A stretch of 64,000 nucleotides of DNA from Nocardioides panzhihuensis (GTDB lineage: Bacteria; Actinomycetota; Actinomycetes; Propionibacteriales; Nocardioidaceae). Shown here in pieces: positions 56,611 through 64,000 of the stretch. The notes under the pieces are model-generated. The model saw nothing but the letters and a program-made list of their open reading frames with translations. It searched no databases and was not told the DNA's origin. Where the stretch lies: contig NZ_JACBZR010000001.1 of assembly GCF_013408335.1 (NCBI RefSeq), forward strand, positions 4,131,501-4,195,500. Reading direction: 5' to 3'. The position numbers were made by a program, and so were the translations under genes. Each line of letters begins with the position of its first letter. Position 1 is the first letter of the stretch.

Positions 56611-57759
56611 CTACTGGGCCGCGGCACCGAATGGCACCGCCGCCCCTCGGCCGGCGACAGGTGCAGGGTGGGACCACAGGCCGCGGCGGGCGAGCTCGGG
56701 CAGGACCCCTTCGCCGAACCAGTAGGACTCCTCCAGGTGCGGGTAGCCCGAGAGCACGAACTCCGAGATCCCGACGGAGTGGTAGTCCTCGATCAGATCG
56801 GCGATCTCGGTGTAGGACCCGACCAGCGCCGTCCCGGCACCGCCTCGGACCAGCCCGATGCCGGCCCACAGGTTGGGGTGGACCTCGAGCCCGTCGCGCG
56901 AGCCCTGGTTGAGCTCGAGCATCCGCTGCTGTCCCTCGGAGACGCTGCGGGACAGCCCCGCCTGGACACGCTCGATGTCCGCGTCTGAGATGTTCTCCAG
57001 CAGCCGGTCGGCCTCCGCCCAGGCGGCCGCGGAGGTGTCTCGCGCGATCGAGTGCAGGCGGATCCCGAACCGGAGCTCGCGGCCGCGGTCGGCGGCCAGC
57101 TTCTGCACCTTCGCGATCTTCTCCGCCACCGCGGCCGGCGGCTCGCCCCAGGTCAGGTAGACGTCGGCATGCTCGGCGGCGACGTCCAGTGCCGCAGGCG
57201 AGGAGCCGCCGAAGTAGACGTCCGGGACCGGCGTCGGCCGTTGCTCGAGGCGCGCGTTCTCCACCGAGAGGTGCTTGCCGGAGAAGGTCACGGTCTCACC
57301 TGCCCACAGCCGGCGGACGATGTGCAGGAACTCCCCGCACCGCTCATATCTCTCGTCCTTGGAGAGGAAGTCGCCGTACATCCGCTGCTCATGATCCTCA
57401 CCACCCGTGACGACGTTGAGCAGCAGCCGCTGCCCCGACAGGTTCTGGAAGGTGCCCGCCATCTGCGCGGCCAGGTAGGGCGAGACCGAGTCGGGCCGGA
57501 AGGCGACCAGGAACTTCAGCCGCTCCGAGAGGGAGCTGAGCATCGCGGTCGTCACCCAGGCGTCCTCGCACCACGCGCCGGTCGGCGTCAGCGCCGCCTC
57601 GAAGCCGAGCTGCTCGGCGCTGCGGGCGATCTGGCCGAGGTAGGGCACCGTCGCCGGACGGCCCGACGCCAGCGCGCTGACGCCGTGACCGCCGCCGATC
57701 ACGTGACGGCCGTCGCCGCCGTTGGTCGGGAGGAACCAGTGGAACTTGAGCGTGCTCAT
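56611..57759 (-). CDS. ssuD: Alkanesulfonate monooxygenase (FMNH2-dependent)
   Basis: A 382-residue luciferase-like enzyme that cleaves alkanesulfonates to sulfite and an aldehyde. Typical regions are FHWFLPTNGGDGRHV, FEAALTPTGAWCEDAW, VAFRPDSVSPYLAAQMAGT, NLSGQRLLLNVVTGGEDHEQ and VYFGGSSPAALDVAAEHADV. It needs reduced flavin from the reductase at 54770. It is transcribed with the transporter and SfnB-like genes. Confidence 0.92.
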   Translation of the reverse strand: MSTLKFHWFLPTNGGDGRHVIGGGHGVSALASGRPATVPYLGQIARSAEQLGFEAALTPTGAWCEDAWVTTAMLSSLSERLKFLVAFRPDSVSPYLAAQMAGTFQNLSGQRLLLNVVTGGEDHEQRMYGDFLSKDERYERCGEFLHIVRRLWAGETVTFSGKHLSVENARLEQRPTPVPDVYFGGSSPAALDVAAEHADVYLTWGEPPAAVAEKIAKVQKLAADRGRELRFGIRLHSIARDTSAAAWAEADRLLENISDADIERVQAGLSRSVSEGQQRMLELNQGSRDGLEVHPNLWAGIGLVRGGAGTALVGSYTEIADLIEDYHSVGISEFVLSGYPHLEESYWFGEGVLPELARRGLWSHPAPVAGRGAAVPFGAAAQ

Positions 57760-57787
57760 CTCTGCCTTTCAAGGGGTGTGGGGGGTG

Positions 57788-58996
57788 TCAGATCTGCCCG
57801 TGCCGTGGTGGCGGCGTGCCGTCGACGGCCCACCGCCCGAGGTGCTGCACCTTCCAGGCGGCCGGGTCGTGGAGGGTGTGGGTGCGCGCGTTGCGCCAGT
57901 GGCGGTCGAGGTTGGTGGCTGCCAGTGCGGCCCGGGTGCCGGAGACCTCGAGCAGCCGGCTGGAGACGTCCACCGACACCTTGGCGGTCGACGCGCGGGC
58001 GGCCGCCACGGCCAGGCTCGCCTCTGCGGCCGACTCGGCGGTGAGGTCCGCGTCGGCCTCATCCACGCGTCTCGCCGCCTCGGCGAGGAGCGCCTCGGCG
58101 CTGCGTACGGCCAGCTCCATCTCGCCGAAGGCATGGACGACCAGCGGGTCCTGAACGGCCGCCTCGACCCCGGCGAGCGCGACGGCGTCGGCGTAGGGAC
58201 GGGACTTGGTGCATACGAACTCGGATGCCTCGTCGAGAGCGCGCCGAGCGATCCCGGCGTCGATGGCCGCGTGCAGCAGCTGCGCGAAGGCGCCGTAGGT
58301 AGTCGGTTTCTCGAAGGTGACGGCGAACGGTGTCACCCACTCCTCCGCCACGGAGACATCGGCGAGCCGCACCGTGCCGGACCCGGTCGTACGCTGCCCG
58401 ACGGCGTCCCAGTCGTCGATGATCTCGACTCCGGGAGTCTCGGTGCGGACCCACGCCACGGTCAGCGGCCCGTCGGCTTCGCGACGGGCGAGCACGGCGA
58501 GGTAGTCGGCGAAGAGCGAGCCCGTGCAGTAGAACTTCTCCCCGTTCAGCAGCCACTCGCCCTCCTCCCGAGCGGGTGTGAGGGTCGTACGGATGTCCCG
58601 CCCGTGCCGGGTCCCGAACTCCGACTGCGCGTTGGCGACCAGAGCTCCTGCCCGAACCTCGCTGTAGATCCGCTGCTGCTGCTCACGGGTGCCGTTCAGC
58701 CGCAGCTGGTTGAGGAAGACGAAGTGGCTGTGCGGCACCTGGCCGACGTTCGGGTCGCCCCACGAGACCAGCCGGAACACCTCTGCCACCGTTGCGGCCG
58801 GGAGCGCGGGACCGCCGAACTCGAGGGGAACTGTCAGCGCGCCGAGCCCCGCGGCGGCGTACGACCTGACCTGGTCGTGGGGCAGCGCCCGGTCCCGGTC
58901 GCGGGCACCGTCGCCGAGCGCGAGCTCATCGGCCAGCCGCCGTGCCACCAGCGGTGCGGTCTCGGCATCGAGGCGGGCGATCTCGATGGTGCTCAA
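57788..58996 (-). CDS. sfnB: Acyl-CoA-dehydrogenase-fold sulfur acquisition oxidoreductase (SfnB-like)
   Basis: A 402-residue enzyme with the acyl-CoA dehydrogenase fold, but of the SfnB/DszC group that uses flavin to attack sulfur compounds. It has AGLGALTVPLEFGGPALPAA, GDPNVGQVPHSHF, FYCTGSLFADYLAVL and THTLHDPAAWKVQHLGRW at the end (HTLHDP motif). It probably oxidises dimethyl sulfone or related sulfur compounds together with SfnG. Start ATG at 58996 overlaps the SfnG stop by 4 bp. Confidence 0.88.
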   Translation of the reverse strand: MSTIEIARLDAETAPLVARRLADELALGDGARDRDRALPHDQVRSYAAAGLGALTVPLEFGGPALPAATVAEVFRLVSWGDPNVGQVPHSHFVFLNQLRLNGTREQQQRIYSEVRAGALVANAQSEFGTRHGRDIRTTLTPAREEGEWLLNGEKFYCTGSLFADYLAVLARREADGPLTVAWVRTETPGVEIIDDWDAVGQRTTGSGTVRLADVSVAEEWVTPFAVTFEKPTTYGAFAQLLHAAIDAGIARRALDEASEFVCTKSRPYADAVALAGVEAAVQDPLVVHAFGEMELAVRSAEALLAEAARRVDEADADLTAESAAEASLAVAAARASTAKVSVDVSSRLLEVSGTRAALAATNLDRHWRNARTHTLHDPAAWKVQHLGRWAVDGTPPPRHGQI

Positions 58997-60099
58997 GCCA
59001 CGTGCTCCAGCTGCTGTGCCTCGAGCTCGCGCACGATCGGCAGCACCCGCTCACCGAAGTACGCCACGTCCTCGAGGTAGTGCAGGAAGCCGGCCAGGAT
59101 CAGGTCGGCGCCGGCACGCTTGAGCTCCACGATCCGCTCGGCGACCTGCTCGGGCGTGCCGATCAGCCCGGTCCGGAAGCCGTCGTTGTACTGGACCAGG
59201 TCCTCGAAGCCGGAGTCCTGCCACATCCCGGTCTTGTCGCCGGTCGACTGGCCGGCCTGCTTGACCGCAGACCCGAAGCCCTCGACGGCCTCACGGTCGG
59301 CCTTGTCGATGATCTCCCTGAGGGTGTCGCGCGCCTCCTCCTCGGTGTCGCGGGCGACGATGAAGCCGTTGATCCCGAACCGGACCCGGCGCCCCAGCGG
59401 CCCGGCGACCGCGTTGACGTCCTGGATCTGCGCGGCGAGGCCCTCGGGGGTGTTGCCGTTGGCGAAGTACCAGTCCGAGACGCGGCCGGCCATCGCCTTG
59501 GCATCGGAGGAGTTGCCGCCCTGGAAGATCTCCGGGTGCGGACGGCCCTCGCTGGCCAGCGGCTTCGGCTTCAGGTCGAAGTCGTGCAGCCGGTAGAAGT
59601 CGCCGTTGAGCTCGGCGGCGTCGCTCGTCCAGATCTCGCGGAGGTAGCGGATGAACTCCTCCGAGCGGCGGTAGCGCTCGCCGTGCTCGAGCCAGGGCTC
59701 GCCGAGCTGGGTGAACTCGTCCTTGAACCAGCCCGAGACGACGTTGACTGCCGCTCGCCCGCCGGAGATGTGGTCCGCGGTGGCCAGGAACTTGGCGAGT
59801 ACGCCGGGCTGCCACAGCCCCGGGTGTACGGCGGCAATCACCTTGAGCCGCTCGGTCGCCAGCAGCAGCGCGAGCGAGAACGACGTGGACTCGTGTTGGT
59901 AGGCCGCGCCGTAGGAGGCCATGTAGCGCACCTGTGAGAGGGCGTACTCGAAGCCGTTGTTCTCGGCCAGCTGCGCGAGCCTCTTGTTGTAGTCGTAGCT
60001 CCAGTCGGTGCGCTGCTCGATCTTGCTCACCACGAGGCCGCCACTGACGTTGGGCACCCAGTAGGCGAACTTCAGGGGCTCGGTTGCCGGTGAAGTCAT
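58993..60099 (-). CDS. sfnG: Dimethylsulfone monooxygenase (SfnG-like)
   Basis: A 368-residue LLM enzyme that splits dimethyl sulfone to methanesulfinate with reduced FMN. It reads KFAYWVPNVSGGLVVSKIEQ, DWSYDYNKRLAQLAENNGFE, SGGRAAVNVVSGWFKDEF and HPEIFQGGNSSDAKAMAG. The ATG at 60099 has AAGGAG upstream. It is the first gene of the sulfur operon. The promoter should lie in 60110-60160, an AT-rich patch, with a LysR-type site further upstream. Confidence 0.92.
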   Translation of the reverse strand: MTSPATEPLKFAYWVPNVSGGLVVSKIEQRTDWSYDYNKRLAQLAENNGFEYALSQVRYMASYGAAYQHESTSFSLALLLATERLKVIAAVHPGLWQPGVLAKFLATADHISGGRAAVNVVSGWFKDEFTQLGEPWLEHGERYRRSEEFIRYLREIWTSDAAELNGDFYRLHDFDLKPKPLASEGRPHPEIFQGGNSSDAKAMAGRVSDWYFANGNTPEGLAAQIQDVNAVAGPLGRRVRFGINGFIVARDTEEEARDTLREIIDKADREAVEGFGSAVKQAGQSTGDKTGMWQDSGFEDLVQYNDGFRTGLIGTPEQVAERIVELKRAGADLILAGFLHYLEDVAYFGERVLPIVRELEAQQLEHVA

Positions 60100-60198
60100 G
60101 CTGGTCTCCTTGGATCGCTAATGTCTACTAAATTTATCTTATTAAACAGGCGACGGGACCGGATCTCCCGATGTGGACCACCGGTAGACCCGATCCCG

Positions 60199-60217
60199 TG
60201 ATAGGCGGCACCTATCA
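60199..60217. promoter_or_regulatory. LysR-type box upstream of sfnG
   Basis: A perfect inverted repeat, TGATAGG-CGGCA-CCTATCA, lies 100 bases before sfnG. It contains ATA-N9-TAT, which gives the T-N11-A pattern of LysR-type regulators. The LysR gene at 61664 is the likely binder. Confidence 0.6.
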
Positions 60218-60261
60218 GGCGGCGTCCGGGCGAGAGGCCATGCTGGTCGCCCAGGGCCGGC

Positions 60262-61518
60262 TCACGTGTACCAGGTCGGCGCCGGGATCTGGCCGAGGAG
60301 CGCATAGCGCCCGACCTCGGCCCGCTTGTGCGCCACCGGGTCGTGCAGCGAGTGGGTGCGAATGTTGCGCCACGCGATGTCCAGGCCGACCTTGTTGGAG
60401 GTCGCCCGGGCGCCGGTGAGGTCGTACACCTTGGTGCCGACCTCGAGGCCGACGTCGATCGCGACCTGCTTTGCCGCGGCGATCACGACCGCCGCCTCGC
60501 CGCGCTCCTGCTCGGTGACCTCGTCGGCATGGGAGTTGATGGCCTCGATCAACCCGGCTGCCCGCTCGGCCAGCGCCTGGGCCGCCCACAGCTTCGAGGT
60601 CAGGTCGCCGTACGTCTCCTGGATGTAGAACTCCTCGCTCGCCGTCTCCTTGACGTCGCCGGCATAGGGCCAGGCGCGAGTGGTGTCGCGGGTGTAGGTC
60701 GCGGCGGTCGCCAGGGCGCCCTCCGCGATCCCGAGGTAGAAGTTGGTGAAGATGAGCTGGATGATCGGCACGTTGAGGGTGTTGTAGACCCGCGGGACGA
60801 ACTCGTACGTCCCGTCCTGCTGCTTCACGTAGCCGGCTGCGGACTCCCAGGGGACCCGGACGCCGTTGATCTCGACGCCGCCGGACTCGGTGAGCCGCTG
60901 GCCGAGGTTGTCCCAGTCGCCGGCGAAGACGATTGCCTCCTGCTGTGTCGGGACGATCGCGAAGACGTGCTTCCCCTCGCTTCGCTCGGTTACTCCCTCG
61001 ATGACGCCTTCGAGCACGGTCAGGTCGGAGATCCTGCCGCCGGTCGAGAACGACTTGCGGCCGGTGAAGACGAGCTCGTCGCCCTCGACCTCGATCACCA
61101 GATCGTCGTCGCGCGGGTTCACCGCGCCACCGAAGAAGAAGTTGTTCTCGGTGTAGAGCTCCTCGACGGCGGCGATCTGCTCCGGGGTGCCGACCAGCCG
61201 CGCCGCCCAGGCCCACAGGTAGTGATAGCCGAGCAGCTGCCCGATCGAGCCGTCGCCCGCCGCGACCGCGCGGACCACGCGCAGCGCGGTCGTCCAGTCC
61301 TGGCCGGCGCCACCGTGCTCGGCGGGGCCGAGCAGGGTGACCAGGCCGCTCTCCTTGAGCAGGTTCACCTCGTACGTCGGGACCTGGTTGGCCCGGTCGC
61401 GGGCGACCGCGTCTGCGGAGAGCCTGGTGGCCACCTCGCGGGCACGGTCGACCCAGCCCTCCGAGGTCGTGGGTGCCGCGCCGAACTCCGCGGCGTTGCG
61501 TACAGCTTCGGTTGTCAT
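60262..61518 (-). CDS. DszC/SfnB-like flavin-dependent monooxygenase
   Basis: A 418-residue acyl-CoA-dehydrogenase-fold enzyme close to DszC/SoxC, which oxidise sulfur heterocycles or sulfides with FMNH2. It has VTLLGPAEHGGAGQDWTTAL, GDGSIGQLLGYHYLWAWAAR, FTGRKSFSTGGRISDLTVLE and the end HSLHDPVAHKRAEVGRYALL. It is in the sulfur cluster but separated from sfnG by 162 bases with the LysR box. GAGAGGG precedes its ATG. The substrate is unknown. Confidence 0.86.
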   Translation of the reverse strand: MTTEAVRNAAEFGAAPTTSEGWVDRAREVATRLSADAVARDRANQVPTYEVNLLKESGLVTLLGPAEHGGAGQDWTTALRVVRAVAAGDGSIGQLLGYHYLWAWAARLVGTPEQIAAVEELYTENNFFFGGAVNPRDDDLVIEVEGDELVFTGRKSFSTGGRISDLTVLEGVIEGVTERSEGKHVFAIVPTQQEAIVFAGDWDNLGQRLTESGGVEINGVRVPWESAAGYVKQQDGTYEFVPRVYNTLNVPIIQLIFTNFYLGIAEGALATAATYTRDTTRAWPYAGDVKETASEEFYIQETYGDLTSKLWAAQALAERAAGLIEAINSHADEVTEQERGEAAVVIAAAKQVAIDVGLEVGTKVYDLTGARATSNKVGLDIAWRNIRTHSLHDPVAHKRAEVGRYALLGQIPAPTWYT

Positions 61519-61663
61519 CGCGCCCTCTCAGTCTTGCGTCTTGAACGTTTCCGTCTTTAGTCGATCAAGTTACCGGAGAATAAACATGGTGAGGCGGGCT
61601 GGACGCTCGCGATCACCGATCACCCGCTCGGGATGACCGATCACCGACTGACGAGAGGACAGC

Positions 61664-62578
61664 GTGAGGATCGAGCAGCTGGAGTACGTCGCGGCCGTGA
61701 CACAGCACGGCTCGCTGCGCCGCGCGAGTGAGCAGCTCCACATCTCGCAGCCCGCGCTCAGCGAGGCGATCACGAAGCTCGAGCGGGAGCTCGGCGTGAC
61801 CCTTCTGGACCGCCGGCGGTCGGGCGCGAAGATCAGCCGCGAGGGCCAGGAGCTGCTCCACTCGATGTCCGATGTGCTGGAGGCTGTCGACCGCCTCCGC
61901 CTGGCTGCGGGCGACCGGAGCGCGGGGATCAGCTCGGTGCGGGTCGGGACTGTCCATGCCGGCACCTCGACGGTGCTGCTACCGGCGTTGCGGAGATTCG
62001 GCGACGAGCACCCACGGACGAGCGTCGAGGTGCGCACCATGGTTCAGGAGGACATCTACCTCGCCCTGACCGAGGGCACCATCGACGTCGGCCTGGTCAA
62101 CCTGCTCGACGGCGACGACCTACCGCCGACGGTCGACGGCACCGCGCTTCTCCACGGTCGTCCGATCGTGGCGCTGCCCGCGGCCCACCGACTCACCTCT
62201 CGTGACGAGGTCACCGTCGAGGAGCTCCGCGAGGAACCGTTCGTCGGCATGCGCTCGGGCTACCTGATGCATCGCTTCGCCCACCGCGTCTTCGGCCGCG
62301 ACCTCCCCCACCACTGGCACGCCACCGATGGCGCCGAGATGGGCAAGATGATGGTCGGCGAGGGCCTCGGACTCACCCTTCTCCCCGACTACAGCGTCGT
62401 CGGGGACCCGCGCGAGACCGGCGGGCACATCACCGTACGTCCTCTTGCCGGAGATCGCTCCCGAGTGACGATGGTCGCGGTGCAACGGCACAACGCACGC
62501 ACGACCGCGGGCACGCGCAGTCTCCTCGGCCTGCTGGCCGAGACCGCTGCCCGCGCTCAGCCCTCGGCCGGCTCGTAG
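61664..62578 (+). CDS. LysR-family regulator of the sulfur cluster
   Basis: A 304-residue LysR regulator. The N-terminal helix-turn-helix is LRRASEQLHISQPALSEAIT and the effector domain spans about 88-300. GTG start at 61664 with GAGGA upstream. It is divergent from the sulfur operon, whose box at 60199-60217 fits LysR, so it probably activates it under sulfate limitation. Its last 22 bases overlap the end of hemE on the other strand. Confidence 0.9.
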   Translation: MRIEQLEYVAAVTQHGSLRRASEQLHISQPALSEAITKLERELGVTLLDRRRSGAKISREGQELLHSMSDVLEAVDRLRLAAGDRSAGISSVRVGTVHAGTSTVLLPALRRFGDEHPRTSVEVRTMVQEDIYLALTEGTIDVGLVNLLDGDDLPPTVDGTALLHGRPIVALPAAHRLTSRDEVTVEELREEPFVGMRSGYLMHRFAHRVFGRDLPHHWHATDGAEMGKMMVGEGLGLTLLPDYSVVGDPRETGGHITVRPLAGDRSRVTMVAVQRHNARTTAGTRSLLGLLAETAARAQPSAGS

Positions 62579-63627
62579 CTCTGCACGAACTCCGTGAGCC
62601 GGGCGAGCTGGTCGGGGTCGGTGGTCGGGATGACGCCGTGGCCGAGGTTGAAGACGTGACCCTTGGCCGTACGCCCCGTCTCGATGATCTTCCCGGCCTG
62701 CTCGAGCATCACCTCGGTGGGCGCGAAGACGAGGGCGGGGTCGAGGTTGCCCTGGACACCGAAGCCGTCGCCGAGCTGTCCGATCGCCCAGTCCAGCGGC
62801 GTACGCCAGTCGACACCGACGACCTCGGCACCGGCCGAGCCCATCAGGGGCAGCAGCATGGCGGAGTTGACGCCGAAGTGGATCCGCGGGACGCCGAGCT
62901 CACCGACGCGGGCCAGCACATCCTTGGAGTAGGGCAGCACGTGGCGCTCGTAGTCGGCGGGCGTGCAGGCGCCGGCCCAGGAGTCGAAGAGCTGCACCGC
63001 GGAGGCACCCGCGCGGACCTGGACCTCCAGGAACGCACCGGAGATGCCGGCGATCTTGCGCATCAGGGCGTCCCACACGTCGGGGGCACCGAACATCATC
63101 GCCTTGGTCTTGGCGTACTCCTTCGAGGGGCCACCCTCGACCAGGTAGGAGGCGACGGTGAACGGGGCACCGGCGAAGCCGATCAGCGGGGTGCCGCCGT
63201 TGATGCCGGCCAGCTCGCCGGTGAGGTTCTGGACGGCCTCGGTGATGTAGGTGACGTGCTCCGGCGTCAGGTCCGGGATCGCCGCCACGTCGGCCAGGGT
63301 GCGCACCGGGTTGGCGATGACCGGGCCGACACCGGGCTTGATGTCGAGGTCGACCCCGACCGCCTTCAGCGGCAGCACGATGTCGGAGAAGAAGATGGCC
63401 GCGTCGACCCCGTAGCGACGTACGGGCTGGAGGGTGATCTCGGTGATCAGCTCGGCGTTCTGGCAGGACTCGAGCATGCCGATGCCCTCGCGCACCTTCA
63501 GGTACTCAGGCAGCGAACGGCCGGCCTGGCGCATGAACCACACCGGCGTACGGCTCGGCTTCTGCCCTGCCAGCGCCTGCAGGAACGGGGAGGATGCGAG
63601 CGCGTCGGAGGTGCTGATCTCAACCAC
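62557..63627 (-). CDS. hemE: Uroporphyrinogen decarboxylase
   Basis: A 356-residue enzyme making coproporphyrinogen III. It has TPVWFMRQAGRSLPEYL (substrate-binding Arg), FFSDIVLPLKAVGVDLDIKP, IGFAGAPFTVASYLVEGG and HFGVNSAMLLPLMGSAGAEV. The GTG at 63627 gives the family-like N-terminus VVEISTSDALASSPF. An upstream frame to 63663 is less likely. It is the first of the heme genes hemE-hemG-hemQ, which here are dispersed over 15 kb. It is divergent from the DUF3000 gene. Confidence 0.94.
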   Translation of the reverse strand: MVEISTSDALASSPFLQALAGQKPSRTPVWFMRQAGRSLPEYLKVREGIGMLESCQNAELITEITLQPVRRYGVDAAIFFSDIVLPLKAVGVDLDIKPGVGPVIANPVRTLADVAAIPDLTPEHVTYITEAVQNLTGELAGINGGTPLIGFAGAPFTVASYLVEGGPSKEYAKTKAMMFGAPDVWDALMRKIAGISGAFLEVQVRAGASAVQLFDSWAGACTPADYERHVLPYSKDVLARVGELGVPRIHFGVNSAMLLPLMGSAGAEVVGVDWRTPLDWAIGQLGDGFGVQGNLDPALVFAPTEVMLEQAGKIIETGRTAKGHVFNLGHGVIPTTDPDQLARLTEFVQSYEPAEG

Positions 63628-63697
63628 ACGGCAATGGTCCCACCCGGTGCGGCGTGTACGCACATCGCGAATCGTGGAGAAGACATACGCTGTTCAC

Positions 63698-64000
63698 ATG
63701 GTCGTCCGTGGAGAGTCGCGTCCCACCGCGGGGCCGGAGAGCGGCCCGGCCGCGTTCCGGTCCGCCGCGGAGGGCATGCGCGCCGCGACCTTCCGGCCCG
63801 AGCTGCTGGTCGAGGAGATGCCGGCGCCGCAGCGGATCGCTCCGCACGCCGCGGCGTTGTCGGCCGACGTGACCGTCGACGACGTGGATGTGGCGACCGG
63901 ACGTCTGATCCTGCTGCACGACCCAGACGGCAACGACGCCTGGGGCACGGTGCGCGGGCTGCCCGGAATGTTCCGGCTGGTGGCGTACGTACGGGCCGAC
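63698..64000 (+). CDS. DUF3000-family protein, N-terminal part
   Basis: The gene runs off the right edge; 101 residues are visible. It reads FRSAAEGMRAATFRPELLVE, then EEMPAPQRIAPHAAALSADV and GRLILLHDPDGNDAW, which matches the DUF3000 family common in actinobacteria beside hemE. Function is unknown. The ATG at 63698 follows an AGACATACGC stretch and lacks a strong ribosome binding site, so it may be nearly leaderless. Confidence 0.85.
   Translation, partial: MVVRGESRPTAGPESGPAAFRSAAEGMRAATFRPELLVEEMPAPQRIAPHAAALSADVTVDDVDVATGRLILLHDPDGNDAWGTVRGLPGMFRLVAYVRAD

Overview
This is a high-GC actinobacterial chromosome segment, probably from a Nocardioidaceae-type organism. That placement is an inference from gene content: glmU-prs, a DUF6752 coiled-coil protein, HemQ-type heme synthesis, LigC/PrimPol repair proteins, deazaflavin-type LLM oxidoreductases and type VII-associated Rhs genes. 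Most genes are packed, with 4-bp stop/start overlaps in operons, and no transposase or integrase was recognised.

Layout. 1-4.4 kb: a partial Imm-like gene, prs, glmU, and an SDR divergent from its XRE-type regulator. 4.4-12.7 kb: a signalling block in which a kinase-like/GAF/SpoIIE phosphatase is divergent from a 1774-residue poly-HAMP hybrid histidine kinase, followed by an overlapping response regulator. 12.7-15.0 kb: a coupled operon of a cytidylyltransferase, a LicD-like/methyltransferase fusion and DUF6752. 15.3-19.2 kb: an FGE-fold protein, an MFS pump, a tRNA-Gln and small membrane or stress proteins, ending in a fragment of an ATP-dependent DNA ligase gene.

19.2-32.4 kb is a catabolic island: thiolase, atypical M19 dipeptidase, a complete peptide ABC transporter, MarR, serine hydrolase, acyl-CoA ligase, DUF2817 metallohydrolase and SDR. 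It lies between two exact 24-bp copies of a ligase coding segment. The left copy belongs to the ligase fragment and the right copy to the intact ligase gene. Two matching operator-like sites sit at its internal promoter regions.

32.5-43.5 kb: LigC, a conserved protein, a candidate small RNA and the LigD-type polymerase, then secreted and housekeeping genes (C15-like secreted protein, DUF4349 lipoprotein, Eis-like acetyltransferase, cysteine dioxygenase, MsrB, LLM oxidoreductase, uracil permease, pentapeptide protein).

43.5-64 kb: the heme genes hemQ, hemG/hemY and hemE keep one orientation and order but are separated by accessory blocks. A type VII-associated Rhs toxin module (WXG-like carrier, Rhs with a predicted ADP-ribosyltransferase tip, candidate immunity protein) lies beyond hemQ. 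A second WXG-like cluster and a lipase lie between hemQ and hemG. An organosulfur-scavenging cluster (flavin reductase, MFS transporter, SsuD, two SfnB/DszC-like enzymes, SfnG, LysR) lies between hemG and hemE. The window ends in a partial DUF3000 gene.
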